A stretch of 64,000 nucleotides of DNA from Dendrolimus kikuchii. Lineage: Eukaryota > Arthropoda > Insecta > Lepidoptera > Lasiocampidae. The notes below the pieces were generated by a model, which was given only the letters and a program-made list of their open reading frames with translations, did not search any database and was not told the DNA's origin. Positions 44,030 through 55,442 of this stretch are shown one piece after another (position 1 is the first letter of the stretch; each line of letters starts with the position of its first letter). The DNA lies in the NCBI GenBank assembly GCA_019925095.2, contig JAHHIN020000030.1, positions 3,671,501 through 3,735,500 of the forward strand, read 5' to 3'. The position numbers and the translations under genes are program-made.

Positions 44030-44115
44030 GATAACGCAGGGGGAATGTCTTTTCTTGTGACACTACCTCGGGCCCGGGGGGGGGTTGACCGAGGGTGTGT
44101 GAGACTCCCAGCGGC

Positions 44116-44162
44116 CGGAATCTCCACGCATGGCTACGAGAGCGTAGCAGTCGCGAGATTCC
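44116..44162 (-). other. 3' UTR double stem of R1-4
   Basis: Same bases as R1-1: outer stem CGGAATCTC/GAGATTCCG, inner stem GCTACG/CGTAGC. Confidence 0.7.
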
Positions 44163-44373
44163 GTCCGCCAGACTACCCACTAAACCTAACCTGCGCCCCT
44201 CTTCCTCGCGCTTTTATGGGGCGTCACAGGATACAGCCCGTAGGTACACAACTGTGACGCCCCGACGCATGGCTTAACCACAGGATGGCCCTCGGGGAAG
44301 GCCACCCTCTTCACCAGTAGGGGGGGAAGTCCCGCGGGTGCCCCCGGACCCGCGGGCCCCTACGATGGAATCC

Positions 44374-47300
44374 TTAGGGCGGGAGGAGATGGGCATAGAG
44401 GCGCCTGCGCCGGCCTGTGCGTCGCCGGCGAATCGCGTCCGCTGCCGCATCGTCCTCCCTCTCCCTCTCGGCGACCTCCTTCTGGAGCATTACCGTTTCA
44501 CAGAAGGAGGCCACCGCCGCCTAACAGTCCTCGCTCCGCAACATGGCAGCTACCATGCCTTGGAGCAAGTCGACTGGCCCAACCACGTCAATTAGCGAGC
44601 GACGCTGAGGTCCCCAGGCCGCGCACTCCACCAGCGTATGGACCGCTGTGTCCAAGGGTGCGCCGCACTGCTTACAGTCCGGTGAAGACTCCCGTCCCGC
44701 AGTACGATGCAGATACTTACCGAAGCAGCCATGCCCGGTAAGTATCTGCACCATCCTATACGTTAGGGTCCCCCTATTTCGGGAGACCCAACGAGACAGG
44801 TGGGGGCGGACCGCCTCCACCGTCTCTACTCCAGCCACTGGGGACCTCAGGTCCTCCTCCCATTTTTCGATCAGGGCCGCGGTCGCCTCGACCCTGACCT
44901 TCTTCACTTCTGCCAGGCACGGCCTTAGGCCTCTTTCCCGGGCATCCTGGCGGAATTGGTAAACCCTGGCGAGCGTCTCCGCTTGGAGCTCCCAAGGCGG
45001 ATCGCCCGCCAGGAGAGTAGCCGCCGTCCAGGACACTGTACGGTATCCCCGAATGGCCCTCACCGCAAGGACGCGCTGACAGCAACGCAGCACCGTCCTG
45101 TTCTTGCGGTGAAGGGCTTGACTCCACACGGGGGCACCGTACAGTGCAATGCTCCGCAGAATGCCCGAATACAGCCTCCTAGTGGCCGCGCCTGGCCCTC
45201 CCACGTTAGGAAGTAATCTGGCCAGTGCAGCGGCGGTCCGAATCAACTTCGGGGCCATCTGAGTGAAGTGGGCCCCGAAGTTCCACTTCCCGTCCAAAGT
45301 GAGACCCAGATACCTCATCTGGGCCTCGACCGCCACTGCGACTCCCCGAACGACGACGTGCGTGTCCCGAGGTGGTCGCCTACGACGCCCGTGAAACATC
45401 AGGGCCTCCGTCTTATCTGCGGAGACCCTGAGGCCTAGGTGTTCGACCCTGCCAACGACTAGTGAAACGGCGTCGTTGGCCAGCTCCACGGACTCCTCGT
45501 AGGTACCACCCCGAGCCGTGATGAGGGTGTCGTCTGCGTAGCAGATCACCCCCATCCCGGGCAGGACCGGCTCCCTGAGGAGCCAGTCGTATCCGATGTT
45601 CCACAGGATCGGACCCAGAACCGACCCCTGTGGAACACCGCACGCGACACGCCGTCGTCCAGCAATCTGGCCAGAGCCGCCCTCCCAGAGGACGAACCTG
45701 TCCTGGAGGTATGCCCCCAATAGTCTCATGAGGTACCGAGGCACTCCCTGAAACCGGAGTGCCTCGATGATGGTCTCAAACGGGAGACTGTTGAAGGCGT
45801 TCGCGATGTCAAGCGATACCACCAGGACAGACTCCTCGATCCCCTCTGCCTCTCTCGTGAGGCACTTCAACGCACTCAGGGCGTCCAGTGTGGAACGCCC
45901 TGCGCGGAACCCGAACTGTGCCTCAGAGAGGCCAGGCCCTTCGTTATTGAGGTGCCTGACGAGGCGATTCGCCAAAATCTTTTCAAAGACTTTGGCCACC
46001 TCGTCAAGCAGCACGATGGGCCTGTAAGCAGAGGGGTCTCCTGGGGGGCGGCCTTCCTTTGGGAGCAGGCACAGCCGGCCCTCCTTCCATGGCTTCGGGA
46101 ACTGACCTGTGCTGATGCAGGCATCATACAGTCCCCGAAGCTGGCCGCGGAGGTGTTTGGCGGCCAGGAAGAGGGCCCGGCCTGGGACCCCATCGGGTCC
46201 CGGTGCCGTCCGACGGCCCCGGAGACGGTCCAGGGCCGTCTCTAGCTCCTCCTCTGAGACGGGGGGAGGTTCCGTCTCAGAGGCTACAATCCCTGGAGGA
46301 GGATCCATGACCGGAGGAGTATGAGCTCCCGGGTCCGGGAATAGTCCACTAATCACCCTATCAAGGACCCCATGCGGCAGGGACTCCGTTATCGGGGCGG
46401 CGAAGGCGCGTAGCTTCTTACGCGCCGCCCGATACGGACGTCCCCAGGGGTCCCTGTCTAGCGACTCCAACAGTTTTTCCCGAGCCCGGGCCTTCGATTG
46501 GCTTATTGCCAACTGAAGGGCCTTCCTGGCAACCCGATACTCCTCCGCCAACCTAAGCTCCTCCTCCAGCTCCGGAGGAAGTCGGCGCCTGCAGCGCTTC
46601 AGAGATCGGTGCAACCTTTGAGCTGCCTCTCGCAGGGCACCGATCTCCGCAGTCCACCAGTGGACGCCTGGCCGCTGCCAGCGCCGACGCGACCTTGGCA
46701 TGGAGGCATCGCAGACCCTTCCCAAAGATCTGCGCATGCGCTCCGCCAGTTCCTCCGGAGTTCCACCATCCACCGGATTAGTCCAGCCCTCGACGACGGC
46801 CGTCTCCTCAGCCAGCTCGGGATCGAGCCGGCTGACGGCCCAACGCGGGAATTGCCCGTGACTGCGTGGGGGGTCTGTCGTCCTGGGAGGAGGGGAGACC
46901 TCGAACCTGATGTACAGGTGGTCCGAGAGCGTCTCCACCTCCTCCTCAACCATCCAATTTACCACCCTACGTGCGATCGCATGGGTTGCGAACGACAAAT
47001 CCACAATGGATCCTCCCTGCGATCGCACGCAGGTGTGGACCGACCCTCTGTCGAGGATCGACAGACCACTTTGGAGAGCCCACGCTTCCACGAGCCTCCG
47101 AAATACACCCCAATGACGATGTATTCTCCCCAACCTGCCACCGCGTAACCCCGTCCCTTCTCGATGGAAATGAGAGGGGGGCTAGTGCCTGACCTAGCAA
47201 CCACCGCCACCAAGCCGTCGAGGTCCCCTACCCAGTTGTCCTGGGCGGGGATGTAGTACGGCTCTGACACCACAGCTGGACCAACCCTCCACTCCGCCAA

Positions 47301-47378
47301 CGACTGCAGGAACAAGTCGTGAGCCCCGGCGGAGTGGTTCAGATTCCCTTGGAGGAATCTCGCATGCTGTACAGGCAT
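44374..47378 (-). pseudogene. R1-4 ORF2, endonuclease deletion and late stop
   Basis: It starts at MPVQHARFLQGNLNHSAG (47378, TAATG with ORF1). Near 47100 about 150 bp are missing relative to R1-2, taking out the middle of the endonuclease, including the GDFN motif, and shifting the frame. The remaining frame keeps the RT with YADD and the C-terminal CCHC (CKQCGAPLDTAVHTLVEC). A TAG at 44523-44521 replaces a Trp about 50 codons before the family end at 44374. Confidence 0.88.
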
Positions 47379-49558
47379 TAGTCAGACATGCGAGATTCCC
47401 CCGTTTCAGCCCTCACTGCACCTCCGGACCTACTGGCCGGGGGGACAAATTTGGCACGGACGGTGCCGGGCTGGCAGCGCCTCGACATCGTCACGTGATC
47501 TGAACGTTTTCCCGCCTCGGCGCACACGACACAGTGCGCCTTGTCCGACCTGCAGTCTATCAAGATGTGGCCTGGTTTGCCACACCGATAGCACAGGTCG
47601 GACCTGTCCCCCTGGCCGTCTGGGCACGTCGTCGTCGAGTGCCCAGCGGCAAGACACCTGTAGCACCTGACCTGGCGCTTCTCATAGTCCTCCACGGCGA
47701 CTGAGGTGAAGCCTATGAGAAGGTGGCCAACCTCAGCCAGGTGCTTTGCCACTGGGATCGGGCACATCACCCACGACGAGCCCAGACCCCCCACTCCAAT
47801 GCCGATGCCCGCCGCCCGGATTTGGGAGCGGGGGCAATTCCCGACGCGAGCCACCTCGTCTACAATCATTTCCGGGGTGACTGAGTCATCCAGTCCCGTG
47901 AGCCGGATTTCGCCCCTTTTCACGGGTCTGGAGACCTCAGCCACTCCGGATAAAGCCCCATGGAGGAGTCCGGCCACCCGGTCCGCCAATTCCTTACTCT
48001 CGGCGCCGGGAGGAAACTCCAGCAGCCGAGAGTCGTTGGCGGACCGGAGGACCCTGAGCCCCTTCTTAAGTCCAAGGGCGACGACGTCCACGACGCTCCT
48101 AGCCCTGGCGAAGACGTCGCAGAACGTCGTCCCCTTCTTCACAGCTTCCGGTAGCAGGCTTAACCTAACTACCGGAGCCTTCTCCTCCTTGAGGCTCGCC
48201 GGGTTTATTCTTCCCGGTGGCCCGCGTCGTCTCTCCTTCCTTTCCTCCCTACGATCCTCCCGACGGGAGGTGCGGGGTTGGGCTTGGGGTCCCCTGTCCA
48301 CTCTCTTCCCCTTGCCTTTCCCTTTACGCCCCCCTCCCACCACGGTCCACTCATTGTCCGTGGTGGGGGCGCTCTCAACGGGGGCGGAGAACCCCTGGAT
48401 CTGGGATCTTGGAGCCCTCAACGAGGGAAACTCCTTACTCCCAGATCCCGAGGGGCCCGCAGACCCAACCTTCTTCGGCGGCGGGCGTGGCGGCCCGGCC
48501 TTGGGAGGAGGGGGGGGAGCCATCTCCACCCTCTGTTCGACCACCATCGCCTCCGTGGGGACGGAGGCGGGAACTACTCCCGAGGGGGGGTTGGAGCCCC
48601 CTTTCTTCTTCTTATCGCCCGCTAGCGGCGGGCGGACGACCTTCGGCGGAGGAAGACGGTCCTCCAGTGCCGCTAGACGGGCGTCTACCAATGTCCCCAC
48701 CGAGACGATGATGGCCCTCTGCAGGGCTTCGATATCGAAACTGGGGGGGGGTACATCCGTGGGGGCAGCGGCTTTGGCAGCTGCCCTCATGTCGCTGAAC
48801 TCCCTGCGGTGGGCCTTCAGCTCCGACCGCAGGGAGTCTATCTCCCTTTTAAGCCGGAGGTTTTCAACCGACAACCTCCGGTTTTCTGCGTCCAGAGACC
48901 TCGCCGACAAATTGTCCACGACATCCCCGAGAGTCCCTGCCGCAAGCTTCAGCTTGCGGATGTACCCCCCTTTCAGGTTCCCAGAAGTCTGGGCAACTCT
49001 AAAAATGGCCGCCACGTGAGTTTTAGCCATGTTGAGCAGGTCCTCTGCTCCCATCCTGGCCAGGTCAAGTTCCCTGGGGTCCACGTCCCCCAACACCTCC
49101 ACCACGTCAGAGGAGTCATCCGGTTTGCGGAATGACTCCCCCTTTGATCCCTTGGATCCCTTTGACCCCTTGGAGCCCTTTGAAGACGAGGAGGCCCTAG
49201 CAACCTCTGCATTCCTCTGCAGCTGCTGCTGGACCTCCCGTAGCAGGGCCTCCGAGCGAGCCATTACATCCTCAGATGTAGATGCACCCCTACGTGCGGA
49301 GCTGAACTTCAGCACAGCCCCACGTCCGCCACTTTTCGGGCCGCTTCGGCCCTTGTACACCCGCCGAGCGGCTGCAACAACCCTTTTGGCTGACACATCC
49401 GTGTCAGCCCCTGTATCCTCCGCATCAGCCCTTCTCCGGGACGACTCGTCGGAGTCAGGTTCAGATCCCCCCCGCGAGCGGGCACTGAGCCGCCTGCGGG
49501 TGACAATCTTCCCCGCGATCGCCCCGGAAACGGCGCTGGCGTCCGTTTCCTCCATCAT
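47378..49558 (-). CDS. R1-4 ORF1 (gag-like), intact
   Basis: About 726 codons from the ATG at 49558 (a second ATG follows at once). It has a coiled coil, a short SKGSKGSKG tandem repeat near residue 125, a Pro-rich linker, WTVVGGGRKGKGKGK, the conserved core, and three knuckles (CYRCLAAGHSTTTC, CYRCGKPGHILIDC, CVVCAEAGKRSDHVTMSRRC). All zinc ligands are present, unlike R1-1 and R1-2. It ends at TAA overlapping the ORF2 ATG. Confidence 0.88.
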   Translation of the reverse strand: MMEETDASAVSGAIAGKIVTRRRLSARSRGGSEPDSDESSRRRADAEDTGADTDVSAKRVVAAARRVYKGRSGPKSGGRGAVLKFSSARRGASTSEDVMARSEALLREVQQQLQRNAEVARASSSSKGSKGSKGSKGSKGESFRKPDDSSDVVEVLGDVDPRELDLARMGAEDLLNMAKTHVAAIFRVAQTSGNLKGGYIRKLKLAAGTLGDVVDNLSARSLDAENRRLSVENLRLKREIDSLRSELKAHRREFSDMRAAAKAAAPTDVPPPSFDIEALQRAIIVSVGTLVDARLAALEDRLPPPKVVRPPLAGDKKKKGGSNPPSGVVPASVPTEAMVVEQRVEMAPPPPPKAGPPRPPPKKVGSAGPSGSGSKEFPSLRAPRSQIQGFSAPVESAPTTDNEWTVVGGGRKGKGKGKRVDRGPQAQPRTSRREDRREERKERRRGPPGRINPASLKEEKAPVVRLSLLPEAVKKGTTFCDVFARARSVVDVVALGLKKGLRVLRSANDSRLLEFPPGAESKELADRVAGLLHGALSGVAEVSRPVKRGEIRLTGLDDSVTPEMIVDEVARVGNCPRSQIRAAGIGIGVGGLGSSWVMCPIPVAKHLAEVGHLLIGFTSVAVEDYEKRQVRCYRCLAAGHSTTTCPDGQGDRSDLCYRCGKPGHILIDCRSDKAHCVVCAEAGKRSDHVTMSRRCQPGTVRAKFVPPASRSGGAVRAETGESRMSD

Positions 49559-49802
49559 CACGGGCCCCCCACTAGGGGGGGGGGCACCCCCAGAGTCCAG
49601 TAAGCTAGCCGAGTCAATATTCCGGCAAGCAACAGTCCGGTAAACACGCCAAAGTCGAAATTATAAAAAGAAACAAAATCCGAGAAAAGCCAGGTGAAGT
49701 CACTAGTGCAAGTTCCAAAATCCGTTAAGCAAGCCAAGTTGTTGATGAACGATCCCAGAACAGCACCTATAACCACGAAATAGAACCCTCGAAAAAACTC
49801 CT

Positions 49803-50130
49803 AAAAGGTAAGTCGAATTCTAAAGGGTTAGTCGAATTACTCCACCACGTTCCGTGTCCGTGCAATGAATCTTCAACTCCTGGCACGGTTGTCCGGGCCC
49901 GGGCTTCCCCGGGTAAGTTATATCAACTCATGGACACGGAAAACGCCACGAATTGACTCCCTACGTCACTCCGGTTAAGGTAGTGCCGTTGACTCCCAGT
50001 GCGCATCGTGGTACGGCTTTCCGTTGAATGAAATGTTTGCACACCCATCCAAGTACTGACCGCACCAAGTGACGCTTAACAATCATGATCGACTAGCTAA
50101 TGCACGTTCCACTGTGCCAACTAGCCACTC
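49803..50130 (-). repeat. 5S rRNA-like promoter monomer, type 1, in R1-4
   Basis: One unit with +1 at 50130 (GAGTGGC), GATCA 40 nt on, TTAAGC and AGTACTTGGATGGG at the same spacing as in R1-1, and TTTT at its end. The end carries a short duplication of the tail (ggtaagtcgaatt, then ggttagtcgaatt). Confidence 0.85.
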
Positions 50131-50133
50131 AAG

Positions 50134-50166
50134 ATAAAGCCTCAACCTTTTTTTTTTTTTTTTTTT
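50134..50166 (-). repeat. R1-5 3' junction: poly(A) plus shared 14-mer
   Basis: 19 A followed by GGTTGAGGCTTTAT, then CTT and the +1 of the R1-4 monomer. Confidence 0.9.
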
Positions 50167-50254
50167 GATAACGCAGGGGGAATGTCTTTTCTTGCGACAC
50201 TCCCTCGGGCCCTGGGGGAGGGTGACCGAGGGGAGTGTGGGACTCCCAGCGCAA

Positions 50255-50306
50255 GGGATCTCCACGCATCACTACCGCCGCGGGCGGTAGTAGTCGCGAG
50301 ATCCCG
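50255..50306 (-). other. 3' UTR double stem of R1-5
   Basis: Outer stem GGGATCTC/GAGATCCC, inner stem CTACCGCC/GGCGGTAG. Confidence 0.7.
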
Positions 50307-50512
50307 TCCGCCGGACTACCCACTAAACCTAACCTGCGCCTCTTTCCCACGCTTTTACGGGGCGCCACGAGAACTAGAGCGTTGCTACTACATTCGTGAC
50401 GCCCCTACGTCTGGCAAACTTCAGGACACCCCGAAGGCAAGGTGCCCTGCTTCATCAACAGGGGGGGGAAGTCCGTGGGTACCCCCGGTCCCCGCGGCCC
50501 CCTGTGACGGCA

Positions 50513-51371
50513 CTAAGGGAGGTGGGCTGCGTAGCGACGCCGCCGGCCGCCAGTCCGCCGTCGCCGGATCGGGTCTGCGTACGCATCCACCTCCCTGGTC
50601 CTCTCCGCGGCCTCCTTCAGGGACATTACCGTCTCGCTGAAGGAGGAAACCACTCTCCATCCGTCCTCGCTCGACAGCATGGCTTCTACCAACTGCTGGA
50701 GCGAGGACACAGGACCGACAATACTATCTAGCTGATGACGCTGAGGTCCCCAGGCGGCGCACTCCACCAGCGTATGATACGCCGTATCGCTGGGTGCGCC
50801 GCACTCTGCACATTCTGGCGTCGGTTCACGCCCCGCTGTCTGATGCAGATACTTACCGAAGCACCCGTGCCCGATAAGTATCTGCGTCAGCCTGTACGTT
50901 AGGGTCCCGTACTTCCTCGAGACCCAACGAGACAGGTGGGGGCGGACCGCCGCCACCGTCTCAGCTCCTGCTTCTGGGGTCCTCAGGTCATCAGCCCAAT
51001 CTTGGATCAGGGCCTCGGTCGCCAAGACCCTGATCCTTCTCACAACTGCCGGACACGGCCTCTCTCCTCTCTCCCTGGTGTCCTGCCGGTAGCGGTGCAC
51101 TGCCGCGAGCACCTCCGCCTGGCGCTCCCAGGGCGGATCACTCGCGTGCAGTGTCGCCGCTGTCCACGACACTGTCCGGTACCCCCGGATGGCCCGCACC
51201 GCCAGGACCCTCTGAGAACGTCTCAGATGGGTCCTGTTCTTGCGGTGAAGAGCATCGACCCATACGGGGGCGCCGTACAGCGCCATGCTCCGCAGGACAC
51301 CAGTATACAACTTTCTACAGACCGTGCCCGGCCCTCCCACATTGGGTAAGAGTCTGGCCAGGGCGGCAGCG
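50513..51371 (-). pseudogene. R1-5 ORF2 C-terminal fragment
   Basis: About 286 codons equal to the end of family beta ORF2, from the ALARLLPNVGGPG region to the CCHC (CAECGAPSDTAYHTLVEC) and the normal stop. It has no endonuclease and no RT catalytic motif. The frame happens to read through a few codons of the monomer without an ATG, so a product is unlikely. Confidence 0.88.
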
Positions 51372-51638
51372 AAATGTTGTTCGAATTTATCCACCACTTA
51401 TCGCACCCGTGCAATGAGGCTTCAGCTCCTGGCACAGTTGGCCGGGCCCGGGCTTCCCCGGGTAAGCTATATCACACTCGTGGGTACGATTAGCCACAAA
51501 TTCATCTTTCTAAAGCTAACCGACACACAGTTTTTCCAATGTCAGGGGTCACCCATCCATGTACTGACTGCGGCCGGTGTCGCTTAACATTCGTGATCGG
51601 CTAGAGCGCGGCATTCCGCCTGCGTCAACTAGCCGCTC
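51372..51638 (-). repeat. 5S rRNA-like promoter monomer, type 2, unit 1
   Basis: A unit of about 267 bp with GAGCGGC at +1 (51638), GATCA at +41, TTAAGC at +52 and AGTACATGGATGGG ending at +87, followed by TGACC as in real 5S. The end is cut at ACATTT, where it fuses to ORF2. The body shares a central segment and the CCCGGG hairpin with type 1. Confidence 0.85.
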
Positions 51639-51908
51639 ATAAAATGTTGTTCGAATTTATCCACCACTTATCGCACCCGTGCAATGAGGCTTCAGCTCCT
51701 GGCACAGTTGGCCGGGCCCGGGCTTCCCCGGGTAAGCTATATCACACTCGTGGGTACGATTAGCCACAAATTCATCTTTCTAAAGCTAACCGACACACAG
51801 TTTTTCCAATGTCAGGGGTCACCCATCCATGTACTGACTGCGGCCGGTGTCGCTTAACATTCGTGATCGGCTAGAGCGCGGCATTCCGCCTGCGTCAACT
51901 AGCCGCTC
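51639..51908 (-). repeat. 5S rRNA-like promoter monomer, type 2, unit 2
   Basis: A 270-bp unit that reads the same as unit 1 throughout, ending AACATTTT. Its +1 (51908) is separated from the 14-mer of R1-6 by CTT only. Confidence 0.85.
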
Positions 51909-51911
51909 AAG

Positions 51912-51944
51912 ATAAAGCCTCAACCTTTTTTTTTTTTTTTTTTT
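51912..51944 (-). repeat. R1-6 3' junction: poly(A) plus shared 14-mer
   Basis: 19 A followed by GGTTGAGGCTTTAT, then CTT and the R1-5 monomers. Confidence 0.9.
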
Positions 51945-52032
51945 GATAACGCAGGGGGAATGTCTTTTCTTGCGACACTCCCTCGGGCCCCGGGGGAGGG
52001 TGACCGAGGGGAGTGTGGGACTCCCAGCGCAA

Positions 52033-52083
52033 GGGATCTCCACGCATCACTACCGCCGCGGGCGGTAGTAGTCGCGAGATCCC
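52033..52083 (-). other. 3' UTR double stem of R1-6
   Basis: Same fold and bases as R1-5. Confidence 0.7.
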
Positions 52084-52289
52084 GTCCGCCGGACTACCCA
52101 CTAAACCTAACCTGCGCCTCTTTCCCACGCTTTTACGGGGCGCCACGAGAACTAGAGCGTTGCTACTACATTCGTGACGCCCCTACGTCTGGCAATCTTC
52201 AGGGCACCCCGAAGGCAAGGTGCCCTGCTTCATCAACAGGGGAGGAAGTCCGCGGGTTCCCCCGGTCCCCGCGGCCCCCTGTGACGGCA

Positions 52290-55200
52290 CTAAGGGAGGT
52301 GGGCTGCGTAGCGACGCCGCCGACCGCCAGTCCGCCGTCGTCGGATCGGGTCTGCGTACGCATCCACCTCCCTGGTCCTCTCCGCGGCCTCCTTCAGGGA
52401 CATTACCGTCTCGCTGAAGGAGGAAACCGCTCTCCATCCGTCCTCGCTCGACAGCATGGCTTCAACCATCTGCTGGAGCGAGGACACAGGACCGACTGAA
52501 CTTTCTAGCTGATGACGCTGAGGTCCCCAGGCGGCGCACTCCACCAGCGTGTGATACGCTGTATCGCTGGGTGCGCCGCACTCTGCACATTCTGGCGTCG
52601 GTTCACGCCCCGCTGTCTGGTGCAGATACTTACCGAAGCACCCGTGCCCGGTAAGTATCTGCGTCAGCCTGTACGTTAGGGTCCCGTACTTCCTCGAGAC
52701 CCAACGAGACAGGTGGGGGCGGACCGCCGCCACCGTCTCAGCTCCTGCTTCTGGGGTCCTCAGGTCATCAGCCCAATCTTGGATCAGGGCCTCGGTCGCC
52801 AAGACCCTGATCCTTCTCACAACTGCCGGACACGGCCTCTCTCCTCTCTCCCTGGTGTCCTGCCGGTAGCGGTGCACTGCCGCGAGCACCTCCGCCTGGC
52901 GCTCCCAGGGCGGATCACTCGCGTGCAGTGTCGCCGCTGTCCACGACACTGTCCGGTACCCCCGGATGGCCCGCACCGCCAGGACCCTCTGAGAACGTCT
53001 CAGATGGGTCCTGTTCTTGCGGTGAAGAGCATCGACCCATACGGGGGCGCCGTACAGCGCCATGCTCCGCAGGACACCAGTATACAACTTTCTACAGACC
53101 GTGCCCGGCCCTCCCACATTGGGTAAGAGTCTGGCCAGGGCGGCAGCGGCACCTAGCAATCTCGGGGCCAGCTAGGTGAAGTGGGCCCCGAAATTCCATT
53201 TTGCATCTAGGACAAGGCCCAGGTACTTCATCTGGGCCTTTACCGCTACCGCCACTCCCTGGACGGCGACATGCGTGCCCCGAGGCGGTTGTCTACGACG
53301 TCCGTAGAACATGAGGGCCTCCGTCTTCTCCGGGGAGACCCTCAAGCCCAAACGCCGCACTCTCTCGACTACCAACGCCGTCGCGGCGTTGGCTAGTTCT
53401 ACGGACTCGTCGTAGGTTCCGCCTCGGGCCGTGATGAGGGTGTCGTCTGCATAGCAGATCACCCCCATCCCGGGCAAGACTGGCTCGCGGAGGAGCCAGT
53501 CATAACCAATGTTCCACAGGATCGGGCCCAGCACCGAACCCTGTGGAACACCGCACACGACACGTCGCCTACCAGAAATCTGGCCAAAGCCGCCCTCCCA
53601 GAGGATGAACCTGTCTTGGAGGTACGCCTTCAACAGTCTTACAAGGTAAAGAGGCACTCCATGAGACCGGAGTGCCTCCAAGATGGTTTCAAAAGGAAGA
53701 CTGTTGAAGGCATTTTGGATATCCAAAGATACCACCAAGACAGACTCCTCTATACTCTCCGCCTCTCTCGTGAGGCTCCTCAATGCGAACAGGGCGTCCA
53801 GAGTGGAGCGCCCCGCCCTAAAGCCATACTGAGCCTCCGAGAGACCAGGCCCGTCGGAATCCAAGTGCTGGACGAGGCGGCTCGCCAAGATCTTTTCGAA
53901 CACTTTTGCCACCTCGTCCAACAGCACGATGGGCCTGTAGGCGGAGGGATCATCGGGAGGGCGGCCCTCTTTCGGAATGAGGCACAGCCGGCCCTCTTTC
54001 CATTGCTTCGGGAACTCACCTGTCCTAATGCAGGCGTCAAAGAGTTCCCGAAGCTGGCCGCCTAGGTGTTTGGCGGCCAGGAAGAGGACCCGGCCTGGGA
54101 CCCCGTCCGGTCCCGGTGCCGTTTTCCGGCCCCGGAGTCTATCCAGGGCCGTTTCCAATTCCTCCTCGGAGACTGGGGGAGGATCAGTCTCCGAGGGTAC
54201 GTTCTGAGGAGGACACATCGTCGGAGGAGTGAAAGCTCCCGGATCCGGGAAGAGTCCGTCTATAATTCTATTTAGGACCCCGTCCGGCAGGGACTCCGTA
54301 ACCGGGGTGGAACAGGCGCGCATTTTCTTGCGCGCTACCCGGTACGGACGTCCCCAGGGGTCCGCATCCAGACTAGATAGGATTTCTTCCCGGGCCCGGG
54401 TCTTCGATTGGCAGATGGCCACCTGAAGAGCCTTTTTGGCGGCCCGATACTCCTCCAGGCGATGTTCCTCCTCACCTCTGTCCGGAGGATGCCGACGCCG
54501 GCAGTTCTTCAGAGATCGGCGAGCCCGAAGGGCTGCCTCCCTCAGACTCCCGATCTCTGCGGTCCACCAGTAAACCGCTGGTTTCTGCCGACGTCGACGC
54601 GACCGTGGCATGGAGGCATCGCAGACCCTCGTAAGGGTTCTGCGCATGCCCTCCGCCAGATCCTCCGGACAGGTGTTACTCTCTCGGTTGGTCCAGCCCT
54701 GGACGACGGCCACTTCCTCAGCCAGCTCGGGATCGAGCCGGCTGATGGCCCATCGAGGGAACTGACCGTGGCTGCGTGGGGGGTTTGACCCTGTTCCATT
54801 GGGAGGAGGGGAGACTTCAAACCTTATATAAAGGTGGTCTGACAGAGTCTCCACCTCCTCCTCCACTTTCCAATTCATCACCCTGCGTGCGATCGCATGG
54901 GTGGCAAACGACAGATCTACGATGGAGCCACCCCGCGCTCGCACGCAGGTGTGGACCGATCCTCTATTCAACAGGGTCAAACCACTTTGAAGCGCCCACG
55001 TTTCCACAGCCAGTCCCCTCAATTCGGTGACAGTGTTTCCCCAGGAGCGGGATTTGGCGTTGAAGTCGCCGAGTACGAACGTCGCCCTCGGCGACTGTCT
55101 GCCCACGGCGGCCCTGACAGAATCCAAGAAACGCTCGAATTCTGCCAGGGGTCGGTTGGGGGAAAAATACACACCTATGAAGGTGTGCTCCCCCCACCCT

Positions 55201-55442
55201 GCCACCGCGTAACCCCGCCCCCGCTCGATCTCGATGAGCGGGGTGCCAGCGCCCGAACTGGCCACCACTGCCACCGTGTCGTCCAGGTCCCCAACCCAGT
55301 TACTCTGGGAGGGGACGTAATACGGCTCCGATATTACGGCTAGACCAACCTCCTACTCCGCCATGGACTGCAGGAGTAAATCCTGAGCCCCGGCGGAGTG
55401 GTTAACGTTCCCTTGAAGGAGTCTAATATGTCGTCCGGGCAT
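52290..55442 (-). pseudogene. R1-6 ORF2: endonuclease/reverse transcriptase, two stops
   Basis: A frame of 1050 codons from the ATG at 55442 (TAATG with ORF1). A TAG at 55356-55354 replaces Trp in the MAEWEVG block near residue 30, and a TAG at 53174-53172 replaces Gln after FGAHFT near residue 757. Endonuclease (GDFNAKSRSWGN), RT (YADD near 663) and C-terminal CCHC are otherwise intact. It is nearly identical to R1-7 ORF2, so the decay is recent. Confidence 0.9.

Larger units (their letters stand above)
44016..50130 (-). mobile_element. R1-clade LINE copy R1-4 (family alpha)
   Basis: Near full length, with one type-1 5S-like monomer at its 5' end. ORF1 is intact; ORF2 has a deletion of about 150 bp in the endonuclease and a late nonsense codon. 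Confidence 0.9.
50148..51908 (-). mobile_element. R1-5: 5S-like monomers fused to a beta 3' end
   Basis: On the minus strand two identical type-2 monomers (51908-51372) join directly to codons in the last third of ORF2. The 3' UTR, hairpin and poly(A) follow. ORF1 and most of ORF2 are missing. It has promoter, body and tail, the layout of a long SINE-like derivative. It is bounded by the shared 14-mer on both sides. Confidence 0.85.
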
